Shown here in pieces: positions 1 through 6,098 of a DNA stretch of 24,643 nucleotides; position 1 is the stretch's first letter, and the number at the start of each line of letters is the position of its first letter. This DNA comes from JBKGYG01 sp046546235 (GTDB lineage: Bacteria; Bacillota; Clostridia; Lachnospirales; DSM-24629): positions 1 through 24,643 of the forward strand of contig JBKGYG010000024.1 in assembly GCA_046546235.1 (NCBI GenBank), in the 5' to 3' direction. The notes beneath the pieces were generated by a model that saw only the letters and a list, made by a program, of their open reading frames with translations, searched no databases and was not told the origin of the DNA. The position numbers and the translations under genes are program-made.

Positions 1-19
1 TATTCTACAGCTTATACTG

Positions 20-280
20 TTATTTAAAGTTTGTTTCTATATAATTTTTCAATAATTCTTCCAATAATTCATCTCTTTCAATTTTCATTATCTTGCTTCT
101 TGCATTATCATAACTAGTAATATATGTAGGGTCCCCTGACAAAATATATCCTACAATCTGATTAACTGAATTATAACCTTTTTTACTTAATGCTTTATAA
201 ACAGCTGTGAGAACATCTTTCGCTTCATTCTCTGGTTCTTTTACAACTTTAAAAAATTGTGTGTGCTTATCATTAGTCAT
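20..280 (-). CDS. ireB: IreB/ReoM family regulatory phosphoprotein (UPF0297)
   Basis: An 86-residue cytosolic protein of the IreB (Enterococcus) / ReoM (Listeria) family. Known members are phosphorylated by a PASTA-domain Ser/Thr kinase and control ClpCP-dependent turnover of MurA, and so peptidoglycan precursor supply. The family core KGYNSVNQIVGYILSGDP (about residues 34-51) and the ARSKIMKIERDELLEELL helix are plain to see. Thr7 sits at the position of the known phosphorylation site of ReoM, and Thr2 is also present. The ATG is preceded by AAGGATG about ten bases upstream. In Firmicutes this gene usually precedes ruvX and a UPF0473 gene, which would lie just beyond the left edge. Here the upstream neighbour is mtaB rather than alaS, and a separate promoter is visible in between. 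The family call is firm; the kinase link is inferred from homologues. Confidence 0.93.
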   Translation of the reverse strand: MTNDKHTQFFKVVKEPENEAKDVLTAVYKALSKKGYNSVNQIVGYILSGDPTYITSYDNARSKIMKIERDELLEELLKNYIETNFK

Positions 281-359
281 CGTCTCACATCCTTACTTAT
301 GCTCTCATTACAACTTAAGTTTCAACAATTATGTTAAAGTTACTTAGTTGCATTCCACC

Positions 360-387
360 ATTATATAAATAAACAATCTTAAATCAA
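360..387 (-). promoter_or_regulatory. Candidate sigma-A promoter of ireB
   Basis: On the minus strand TTGATT (382-387) and a perfect TATAAT (360-365) are separated by 16 bases. The site lies about 80 bases upstream of the ireB start. The rest of the 227-base gap between mtaB and ireB is very AT-rich, with no terminator that I can recognise after mtaB, so ireB may also receive read-through. Inferred from consensus only. Confidence 0.5.
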
Positions 388-507
388 TTGTAACGTGTTG
401 AAGATTATTATATATGTTTATATATTATATATTATAATAAAAACTATAATAATTCAATTCACTTTTATAAATATTTTAATTAAATTTGATGATAAGAGCT
501 TTGATTT

Positions 508-1800
508 TCAATATAACATATCACCTAACATTGCTGAAATATAAACTTGTATCATTTGATTGCTTAAATTATTACCCGTTTGTAATCCTACTCTTAAATA
601 TCTTTTTGTATATCCTACATTATACGTGACATTATCTATATTTACAACATCTTCAAACAATACTTCTTGTTTTGTGTTTATAAATTTATTTAAATAGTTA
701 TATTTAAGGTCTTTTGATAATTCTATTAGTGTATTACTGCGATTATTTTTAACATTGGCATCAACTTGATTAGGTAGCTTAGTAGCTTTTGTTCCTTCTC
801 TTTGTGAATATTTAAATACATGTATATCATTAAAAGAAACTTTTTTTATATAATTATATGTTTGGTTAAATTCATCTTCAGTCTCTCCTGGAAACCCAAC
901 AATAATATCCGTAGTAATTGATGGATTATTGTAATAAGTACGTAAAATATTTACTTTTTGCAAAAATTTATCTGTTGTATACTTACGATTCATTCTTTTT
1001 AATGTATCATTACAACCACTTTGTAAAGACAAATGAAAATGCGGACAAACTTTATCTATTTTACTTATTATACTAACAAATTCTTCTGTTATTAAACTTG
1101 GCTCTAGTGAGCCTATTCTAATTCTATTTAAGTTCTTTATTTTATTAAGCTCAATTATTAAATCAATTAAACTAGTGTTTTCTAAATCAATACCATAAGA
1201 AGCTATATGTATTCCTGTTAAAACAACCTCTTTATATCCATTTTGTACTAATTGATTTACTTCCCTAATTATTTCTTTTTTGTATCTACTTCTAACTCTT
1301 CCTCTAACATAAGGAATTATACAATAAGAACAAAATTGATTACACCCATCTTGTATTTTAATATACGCTCTAGTCTTATCATTTACTTTAGAAATAGAGA
1401 GGTTTTCATAATTATTAATTTTATTCATATCTATTATATTGCTATCTACTTTATTAGTACTCAAATATTCTTCTATAATATCTACTATTCTATTCTTATT
1501 ATTATTCCCAATTACAATATCTATGTTAGTTTTTTCTTTTAGCTCTTCACCAATAGCTTGAGCATAACACCCAACCACTACAATGATAGCATCTTTATTG
1601 TTTTTTCTTGCTTTATTAATTAATTGTCTTGATTTTTTGTCAGCCATATTTGTAACTGTACAAGTGTTTATAATATATATGTCAGCTTTTTCTTTAAAAT
1701 CAATTATTAAATAACCTTTATCTTCAAAAAGTTGTTCCATAGCATCAGTTTCATATTGATTTACTTTACAACCGAGAGTTTGAAAGGCAATTGATAACAT
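508..1800 (-). CDS. mtaB: tRNA (N6-threonylcarbamoyl-A37) methylthiotransferase MtaB
   Basis: A radical-SAM methylthiotransferase of 430 residues. MtaB converts t6A to ms2t6A at position 37 of tRNAs reading ANN codons, using two iron-sulfur clusters. The N-terminal UPF0004 domain shows GCKVNQYE with Cys11, then Cys47 (NTCTVT) and Cys78 (VGCYAQ), the ligands of the auxiliary cluster. The radical-SAM triad is Cys153-x3-Cys157-x2-Cys160 in DGCNQFCSYC. A TRAM-like RNA-binding segment forms the C-terminus. I chose the ATG at 1800 because GAGGA stands about eight bases upstream and the protein then begins MLSIAFQTLGCK as in the family. The two in-frame ATGs at 1836 and 1812 have no ribosome site. 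In B. subtilis the orthologue (yqeV) directly follows rsmE; here it is separated by about 3.5 kb. Confidence 0.95.
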   Translation of the reverse strand: MLSIAFQTLGCKVNQYETDAMEQLFEDKGYLIIDFKEKADIYIINTCTVTNMADKKSRQLINKARKNNKDAIIVVVGCYAQAIGEELKEKTNIDIVIGNNNKNRIVDIIEEYLSTNKVDSNIIDMNKINNYENLSISKVNDKTRAYIKIQDGCNQFCSYCIIPYVRGRVRSRYKKEIIREVNQLVQNGYKEVVLTGIHIASYGIDLENTSLIDLIIELNKIKNLNRIRIGSLEPSLITEEFVSIISKIDKVCPHFHLSLQSGCNDTLKRMNRKYTTDKFLQKVNILRTYYNNPSITTDIIVGFPGETEDEFNQTYNYIKKVSFNDIHVFKYSQREGTKATKLPNQVDANVKNNRSNTLIELSKDLKYNYLNKFINTKQEVLFEDVVNIDNVTYNVGYTKRYLRVGLQTGNNLSNQMIQVYISAMLGDMLY

Positions 1801-1903
1801 AATTTTCCTCATTTCTATAAAATATATTTCAACCATAATACATGCAATTATTTTCTTTATATCCTATATATTTCCATTTAATAAAAGATTAACAATTTAT
1901 TTA

Positions 1904-1932
1904 TTGACAATGTTTGGAAATAAGGGTAGTAT
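1904..1932 (+). promoter_or_regulatory. Sigma-A promoter of the HPr-like gene
   Basis: A perfect TTGACA (1904-1909), a 17-base spacer and TAGTAT (1927-1932) precede the HPr-like gene. Transcription should begin near 1939, giving a leader of about 30 bases that ends in the ribosome site AAAGGAGGG. This supports the short gene being really expressed on its own. Confidence 0.7.
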
Positions 1933-1970
1933 ATTCTTGTAGAATGATTTTTGAAAAGGAGGGTTTTTAT

Positions 1971-2204
1971 ATGAAAGAAGTAAAAATTTCATTAAGTTCA
2001 ATTGAAAAAGTAAAAAGTTTTGTTAATTTAATTAGTAAATATGATTGTGATTTTGATTTAGTTTCTGGCAGATACGTTATTGATGCAAAATCAATTATGG
2101 GAATCTTTAGTTTAGACTTATCAAAACCAATTGAGCTTCATATTCTTGATGACGATATTGATGATGAAATTGTTGAAGCTTTAGAACAATATATTGTTGA
2201 ATAA
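1971..2204 (+). CDS. HPr-like protein without the phosphorylatable histidine
   Basis: A 77-residue single-domain protein with the HPr fold signature. The segment SKYDCDFDL (22-30) and DAKSIMGIFSLDLSKP (38-53) align closely with HPr of Bacillus. In HPr the GxHARPA loop carries His15, the phosphoryl acceptor of the PTS; here the equivalent stretch is SLSSIEKVKSFVN and contains no histidine, so PTS phosphotransfer by the normal route is excluded. The serine of SIMG (Ser41), equivalent to HPr Ser46 that HPr kinase phosphorylates, is kept. This recalls Crh of B. subtilis, which also lost His15 but kept Ser46. The tail is acidic. The ATG at 1971 follows AAAGGAGGG with good spacing; an upstream in-frame ATG at 1914 lies before the promoter's predicted start site. 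It is a single-gene unit, convergent with thiI. The function is not known to me. Confidence 0.82.
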   Translation: MKEVKISLSSIEKVKSFVNLISKYDCDFDLVSGRYVIDAKSIMGIFSLDLSKPIELHILDDDIDDEIVEALEQYIVE

Positions 2205-2230
2205 AAAATCCGCTCCTTAGTGGGTTTTTT
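2203..2230. terminator. Bidirectional intrinsic terminator between the HPr-like gene and thiI
   Basis: The arms AAAAAATCCGCT (2203-2214) and AGTGGGTTTTTT (2219-2230) pair with two G-U pairs around a CCTT loop, and both strands end in a T run. It starts inside the stop codon of the HPr-like gene, and the thiI stop codon overlaps the other end, so the convergent genes share one compact terminator. Confidence 0.8.
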
Positions 2231-3404
2231 ATTTTCTAATTCTAACCACTTCAATATCATTCATCGCTTCTTCTATTAATTTTTCAATATCTTCTAATCT
2301 TTGTTCAGATCTTTCAATACTCCTTATATTAGGTTTTGTTACTGGGTGTTTTGCAACAAAAATAGTGCAACAATCTTCATAAGGCAAGATAGATGTTTCA
2401 TATGTTCCTATTTTCTCGGCTATATTAACAATATCTTGTTTGTCAAATCCAATAAGTGGCCTAAAAACAGGTATTGTACAAACTGCATTTGTTGTTGCTA
2501 GACTTTGTATAGTTTGACTAGCTACTTGTCCAATACTTTCTCCTGTAACAAGTGCCATAGCCCCATTTTTCTTAGCTATTTCTTCAGCAATTCTCATCAT
2601 TACTCTTCTCATAATTATAGTAAGTTGTTCATGAGGACATTTATCATAAATATAAAGTTGTATGTCAGTAAACGGTACAATATTTAAATTAATAGATCCT
2701 ACATATGAACTAATTATTTTTGCTAAATCAATTACTTTTTGCTTTGCTCTTTCACTTGTATAAGGGTGGGAATGATAATATACAGCATCTAAAGCTACAC
2801 CGCGTTTTGCAATCATCCATCCAGCAACTGGACTATCAATTCCTCCTGATAACAAAAGCATCCCTTTACCATTAGTCCCTAAAGGCATTCCTCCAAGCCC
2901 ATTAATACAATGAGAATATATATATACTTTATTTCTAATCTCTACTGTAACACGAACTTCTGGTTTATGAACATCAACTTTCATTTCAGGATATTTTTCT
3001 AATAATTCTGCACCTAATTCTTTTGCTATTTCCATAGAGTTTAATGGATATTTTTTATTGGCTCGTTTAGCCTCAACTTTAAAAGTAAAATTCCTATTAC
3101 TATAAGCATTTTTAATATGCTCTATTGCTACTTTTTTAATAGTATCAAAATCCGATCCTTCTGAAACGACTACAGGACAAATACCAACTATTCCAAAAAC
3201 TTTTTTTAACTTATTTATAACATCTTCATAGTCGAATTCTGAATTTGCCTCTACAAAAATTCTTCCTTGTTCTTTTTTTACCAAAAAATCTCCTTGATTC
3301 CTTAGAGAATTTTTAATCTGTTTAACAAGAGCATTTTCAAATATAAACCTATTCTTACCTTTTATTGCTATTTCACCATATTTAATAAGAAATGCTTTAT
3401 ACAT
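2229..3404 (-). CDS. thiI: tRNA uracil 4-sulfurtransferase ThiI (short form, no rhodanese domain)
   Basis: ThiI adenylates U8 of tRNA and replaces its oxygen with sulfur to make s4U; in some bacteria it also serves thiamine thiazole synthesis. At 391 residues this is the short Gram-positive form: an N-terminal ferredoxin-like domain (1-60), a THUMP domain (about 60-165), and a PP-loop ATPase domain with SGGIDSP (186-192). The C-terminal rhodanese domain of enteric ThiI is absent. Cys345-Cys346 stand about where the conserved resolving cysteine lies. Its ATG follows directly on the TAA of the cysteine desulfurase gene, whose last codons supply the AGGAGG, so the two are translationally coupled. 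In B. subtilis a dedicated desulfurase (NifZ) passes sulfur straight to a rhodanese-less ThiI, and the same pairing is the natural reading here. Confidence 0.96.
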   Translation of the reverse strand: MYKAFLIKYGEIAIKGKNRFIFENALVKQIKNSLRNQGDFLVKKEQGRIFVEANSEFDYEDVINKLKKVFGIVGICPVVVSEGSDFDTIKKVAIEHIKNAYSNRNFTFKVEAKRANKKYPLNSMEIAKELGAELLEKYPEMKVDVHKPEVRVTVEIRNKVYIYSHCINGLGGMPLGTNGKGMLLLSGGIDSPVAGWMIAKRGVALDAVYYHSHPYTSERAKQKVIDLAKIISSYVGSINLNIVPFTDIQLYIYDKCPHEQLTIIMRRVMMRIAEEIAKKNGAMALVTGESIGQVASQTIQSLATTNAVCTIPVFRPLIGFDKQDIVNIAEKIGTYETSILPYEDCCTIFVAKHPVTKPNIRSIERSEQRLEDIEKLIEEAMNDIEVVRIRK

Positions 3405-4568
3405 TTATTTGCCTCCTCTTACATATTTTCTTAAAAAAGGAACTTCTTTTTTAAGAACTTTAATACAATGATCTACATCATCTTCCGTATTAAAAATTGA
3501 AAAACTAAACCTTAATGTCTCATCAATTTCTTTATTATCTAGTTTTAGAGCTTTTAAAGTTTGACTAATTGAAGATTTATGTGATGAACAAGCTGATCCT
3601 GTTGATACATATATATCGTATTTCTCTAATGTATGGAGTAATACTTCACTTTTTATATTTTTAAATCTTAAACTAACTATATTAGGTGAACCTTTTAAAT
3701 AATCCATTCCATTTATTTTCACATCGTTAATATTATTTATTATACCATTTATTAATCTAGTTTTTATTTTATATAAATGTTTTATATTATCATTAATATT
3801 TTTATACATTTCATTTGAAGCTAGAGCAAAACTTGCTATACCTGGAACATTTTCTGTGCCTGATCTTAAGCCTCTTTGATGTTCTCCTCCATAAAGTATA
3901 GGTTTTATTTTTACTTTATTATTAACATATAATAAGCCAATTCCCTTTGGCCCATGAATTTTATGCGAACTAATACTTAATAAATCAATTAACTCTCTTT
4001 TAGGGTATATTTTGTATTTGCCAAATGATTGTATAGCGTCTACATGGAACAAGGCTCTCTGATTTTTATTTTTAATAATTTTAGCTATATCATTAATATT
4101 TTGAACACTGCCTATTTCATTATTAACATGCATAAAAGATACTAATATAGTCTTTTCATTTATCATATCTTCTAATTTTTTTATATCAATAAGCCCTTCC
4201 TTATCTACAGGAGCAATGCTTATGTCAAATCCATATTCTTCTTCTAAAAACTTTACCGGATTAATAACTGAAGGGTGTTCAATAGCAGAAGTTATAATAT
4301 GTTTACCTGATTTTCTATTTGCTAATGCAGTTCCAATTATAGCTAAATTATTAGATTCTGTTCCCCCTGATGTAAAGTATAATTCTTTATCATCAACTTT
4401 AAGAATATTAGAGAATATATCCTTTGCTTCTTTTATTACTAATTCAGCTTTTATGCCTTTGTTATGTAAAGAAGATGGGTTACCATACTCCTCATATGAG
4501 TCTATCATTTTTTTAATAACACATTGTAATGGCTTAGTTGTTGCTGCATTGTCAAAATAAACTTCCAT
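3405..4568 (-). CDS. Cysteine desulfurase (NifS/IscS type), likely partner of ThiI
   Basis: A PLP-dependent class V aminotransferase of 387 residues that takes sulfur from cysteine as a persulfide. The start MEVYFDNAATTKP is typical. The pyridoxal lysine is Lys203 in SSHKIHGPKG, and the persulfide cysteine is Cys327 in STGSACSSHKSS, in the long-loop IscS/NifS group rather than SufS. GERHQRGLRSGTEN-like sequence (GGEHQRGLRSGTEN, 227-240) is also present. The ATG at 4568 is preceded by AGAGGTG with six bases between; an upstream GTG in frame overlaps that ribosome site and is rejected. The adjacent thiI suggests that its main client is tRNA thiolation, as with B. subtilis NifZ, although a general Fe-S role cannot be ruled out. 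No iscU follows. A paired inverted repeat lies over its promoter. Confidence 0.94.
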   Translation of the reverse strand: MEVYFDNAATTKPLQCVIKKMIDSYEEYGNPSSLHNKGIKAELVIKEAKDIFSNILKVDDKELYFTSGGTESNNLAIIGTALANRKSGKHIITSAIEHPSVINPVKFLEEEYGFDISIAPVDKEGLIDIKKLEDMINEKTILVSFMHVNNEIGSVQNINDIAKIIKNKNQRALFHVDAIQSFGKYKIYPKRELIDLLSISSHKIHGPKGIGLLYVNNKVKIKPILYGGEHQRGLRSGTENVPGIASFALASNEMYKNINDNIKHLYKIKTRLINGIINNINDVKINGMDYLKGSPNIVSLRFKNIKSEVLLHTLEKYDIYVSTGSACSSHKSSISQTLKALKLDNKEIDETLRFSFSIFNTEDDVDHCIKVLKKEVPFLRKYVRGGK

Positions 4569-4590
4569 TGTTAACACCTCTTTATATTTA

Positions 4591-4633
4591 AGTATACCTT
4601 ATTCTAATATTTTTAAAACATATTTATTAGAAT
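4591..4633 (-). promoter_or_regulatory. Candidate promoter with inverted-repeat operator for the desulfurase-thiI operon
   Basis: On the minus strand TATACT (4591-4596) is a fair -10, with only weak -35 matches (GTTTTA or TGTTTT) around 4614-4620. A perfect 9-base inverted repeat, ATTCTAATA (4601-4609) and TATTAGAAT (4625-4633), 15 bases apart, spans the -35 region. Its position suggests a protein-binding site that controls the operon. It does not match a regulator motif I know with certainty. Confidence 0.45.
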
Positions 4634-4650
4634 CATCTAATTATACGCCT

Positions 4651-4710
4651 CGTTGGCAACGCTATTTGTTTCATCACTAACGTGAACAAATTTCAAGTTG
4701 CGATGCTCTA
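4651..4710. repeat. Palindromic intergenic repeat, inverted pair
   Basis: A folded stretch in which GCAAC (4656-4660) pairs with GTTGC (4697-4701), ATTTGTT (4664-4670) with AACAAAT (4685-4691), and CAC with GTG around a short tip. A small hairpin CGTT-GGC-AACG lies at 4651-4661. The first 23 bases match the element at the right end of the window (24621-24643) at 19 positions. The second half, read on the other strand, has a degenerate version of the same words (TCGCAAC, ATTTGT). It therefore looks like two head-to-head copies of a dispersed repeat. There is no coding sequence here. Confidence 0.6.
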
Positions 4711-4722
4711 AACAAATTGTTC

Positions 4723-4767
4723 TACCTTTATCATAAGAAAGATGCTACTTAAAGGTAAAGTAGCATC
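4723..4767. repeat. Perfect 10-bp hairpin with an alternative pairing
   Basis: GATGCTACTT (4741-4750) and AAGTAGCATC (4758-4767) form a perfect stem around the loop AAAGGTA. That loop plus one stem base, TAAAGGTA (4750-4757), is also perfectly complementary to TACCTTTA (4723-4730), so two structures compete. On the minus strand a weak T-rich tail follows, so it could be a second terminator after cheY. No gene lies downstream close by that it would obviously control. Confidence 0.45.
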
Positions 4768-4799
4768 TGAATATATACACCACATTCATTAAGAATAAA

Positions 4800-4863
4800 G
4801 AAAATAGGAATATCTTTGTGGCACATGTTTTAAGTGCCAATTACCTGAAAATAGGAATATCTT
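4800..4863. repeat. 17-base direct repeat flanking a small hairpin
   Basis: GAAAATAGGAATATCTT occurs exactly at 4800-4816 and again at 4847-4863. Between them lie 30 bases holding the inverted repeat TGGCAC / GTGCCA. Two units only, with no cas genes in the window, do not make a CRISPR array. It may be the trace of a small insertion or a local duplication. Confidence 0.55.
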
Positions 4864-4870
4864 GATTAAC

Positions 4871-4897
4871 AAATAAAAAGGTAGGACTATCCTACCT
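4871..4897 (-). terminator. Intrinsic terminator after cheY, end of the hrcA-dnaK operon
   Basis: On the minus strand AGGTAGG and CCTACCT form a 7-bp stem around a five-base loop, followed at once by TTTTTATTT. It lies about 95 bases after the cheY stop codon and is the strongest stop signal at the end of the heat-shock operon. Confidence 0.8.
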
Positions 4898-4898
4898 C

Positions 4899-4988
4899 AG
4901 GAGATTTTATAAATATCTTTATGCAAAATATAAATTAATTGATATTCTACAATTTGAATTGTAGAAATTATATCTAATATAATCTCCT
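4899..4988 (-). other. Structured 3' untranslated region of cheY
   Basis: The stretch between the cheY stop and the terminator is framed by AGGAGATT (4899-4906) and AATCTCCT (4981-4988), which pair. It also contains a perfect 10-base palindrome, TTCTACAATT / AATTGTAGAA (4945-4966), with a two-base centre. Together they would fold into one long imperfect hairpin. It may protect the operon 3' end or bind a protein. No gene is seen in it. Confidence 0.4.
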
Positions 4989-4991
4989 TCA

Positions 4992-5354
4992 TTATTTTGT
5001 AACATTTTCAATAGCTTGCATTACACGTGACTTTTGAAAAGGTTTAACAATAAAATCTTTAGCACCATTTTTAATGGCCTCAATAACCATTGGTTGCTGA
5101 CCCATCGCAGAACACATTATAACTTTGGAATCAGGACTTACTTTTAATATTTCAGACAAAGCTGTTACCCCGTCCATTTCAGGCATAGTAATATCAAGTG
5201 TTACTATATCCGGTCGTAAAGCTTCAGCTTTTTCAATTGCTTCTTTTCCGTTATTTGCTTCCCCAACAATATTAAAATCCTCTTCACTTAACATTTTCTT
5301 AAGTACTGTTCTCATAAAAATAGCATCATCAACTATAAGAACACTAAGTGCCAT
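4992..5354 (-). CDS. cheY: CheY-like single-domain response regulator
   Basis: A 120-residue receiver domain with no output domain. Asp9 and Asp10 form the acidic pocket, Asp54 (LDITMPEMDG) is the phosphoacceptor, Ser82 stands at the Thr/Ser switch position, and Lys104 is the invariant lysine (VKPFQ). The stretch MCSAMGQQPMVIEAIKNGAKDFIVKPFQ is typical of Gram-positive chemotaxis CheY, which binds the flagellar switch when phosphorylated. No other chemotaxis or flagellar gene lies in the window, so the partner kinase is unknown. The gene closes the hrcA-dnaK-prmA-rsmE series. Its AGGAGG is made of the last codons of rsmE, with only two bases between the stop of one and the start of the other, so translation is coupled to rsmE. 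Confidence 0.88.
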   Translation of the reverse strand: MALSVLIVDDAIFMRTVLKKMLSEEDFNIVGEANNGKEAIEKAEALRPDIVTLDITMPEMDGVTALSEILKVSPDSKVIMCSAMGQQPMVIEAIKNGAKDFIVKPFQKSRVMQAIENVTK

Positions 5355-5356
5355 AA

Positions 5357-6094
5357 TTAATCCTCCTCTAAGCTTATCATAAGTGCAGAAAGAAGCGCTA
5401 AACCAGCTGTTTCAGTTCTTAAAATACGTTTTCCAAGAGAAATTGGCGTAACTCCAAAACTGATAGCTTGATCTATCTCATCTTCTTCAAACCCACCTTC
5501 AGGTCCAATAAAAACACCAATTGACTTACTATCAATGTTATTAATTATTGACCTTGTTTTATTTATATTTTTTGCTTTTTCATAAGGAATAAGATTAACC
5601 CCTAATGAAGTTGCATAATCTAATGCTTTTTTATACGACATTATAGTGTTTATTTTAGGTATAATACCTCTTCCAGATTGTTTTGCTGCTGCTTCTGCGA
5701 TAATTTTCCATCTTTGAATTTTTTTATTTTGTTTCTCAGCATCAAACTTAACTATAGTTCTTTTTGTATTAACAGGTATAATCTTATAAACACCAAGTTC
5801 TACAGCTTTTTGAACTATTAAGTCCATTTTATCTTTTTTGGGTAATCCTTGAAATAAATATATTTGCGATTTAAGTTCGCTTTTTGTCGAATATACATCA
5901 TCTATTTTGGCAATTATTTTATCGTTAGTAACTGTATTTATTATACAATAATAATCATTGCCTTGTCCATCACAAATTATTATTTTGTCATTTTTTTCCA
6001 ACCTTAAAACGTTTTTTATATGATTTACATCGCTACCATTCAACATAATTTGAGATTCTTCTATTTGATTTTTATCGACAAAAAAACGATTCAT
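5357..6094 (-). CDS. rsmE: 16S rRNA (uracil-1498-N3) methyltransferase RsmE
   Basis: RsmE is a SPOUT-class, SAM-dependent enzyme that makes m3U1498 in 16S rRNA. At 245 residues it has the normal length. An N-terminal PUA-like RNA-binding part (1-70) precedes the knotted methyltransferase domain, with QKAVELGV (95-102), the AAAKQSGR helix (135-142), GPEGG (197-201) and LGKRILRTETA (220-230) in the knot that binds SAM. The ATG lies four bases after the prmA stop codon, and the ribosome site GGAGTGA overlaps that stop. The order dnaJ-prmA-rsmE is the usual one in Firmicutes. In the common arrangement mtaB would follow; here cheY does. Confidence 0.95.
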   Translation of the reverse strand: MNRFFVDKNQIEESQIMLNGSDVNHIKNVLRLEKNDKIIICDGQGNDYYCIINTVTNDKIIAKIDDVYSTKSELKSQIYLFQGLPKKDKMDLIVQKAVELGVYKIIPVNTKRTIVKFDAEKQNKKIQRWKIIAEAAAKQSGRGIIPKINTIMSYKKALDYATSLGVNLIPYEKAKNINKTRSIINNIDSKSIGVFIGPEGGFEEDEIDQAISFGVTPISLGKRILRTETAGLALLSALMISLEED

Positions 6095-6098
6095 TTAA

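Noticed and set aside
1252..1542. Open frame on the plus strand of about 96 codons
   Set aside because: It is the antisense shadow of mtaB; composition is dominated by Ile, Tyr, Asn and Phe, and it has no ribosome site or family likeness. The same holds for the other plus-strand frames inside thiI, the desulfurase, cheY, prmA, dnaJ, dnaK, grpE and hemW.
1914..1970. Longer start of the HPr-like gene
   Set aside because: The extra 19 codons include the -10 box of the predicted promoter, so they would not be in the transcript; the ATG at 1971 has a strong ribosome site.
4800..4863. Possible CRISPR array
   Set aside because: Only two 17-base repeats with one 30-base gap and no cas genes in the window; the gap contains its own hairpin and is not spacer-like.
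4898..4985. Possible short peptide gene after cheY behind an AAGGAG sequence
   Set aside because: A frame of about 28 codons exists, but it could begin only with ATT or ATA, is very AT-rich, and coincides with a large hairpin.
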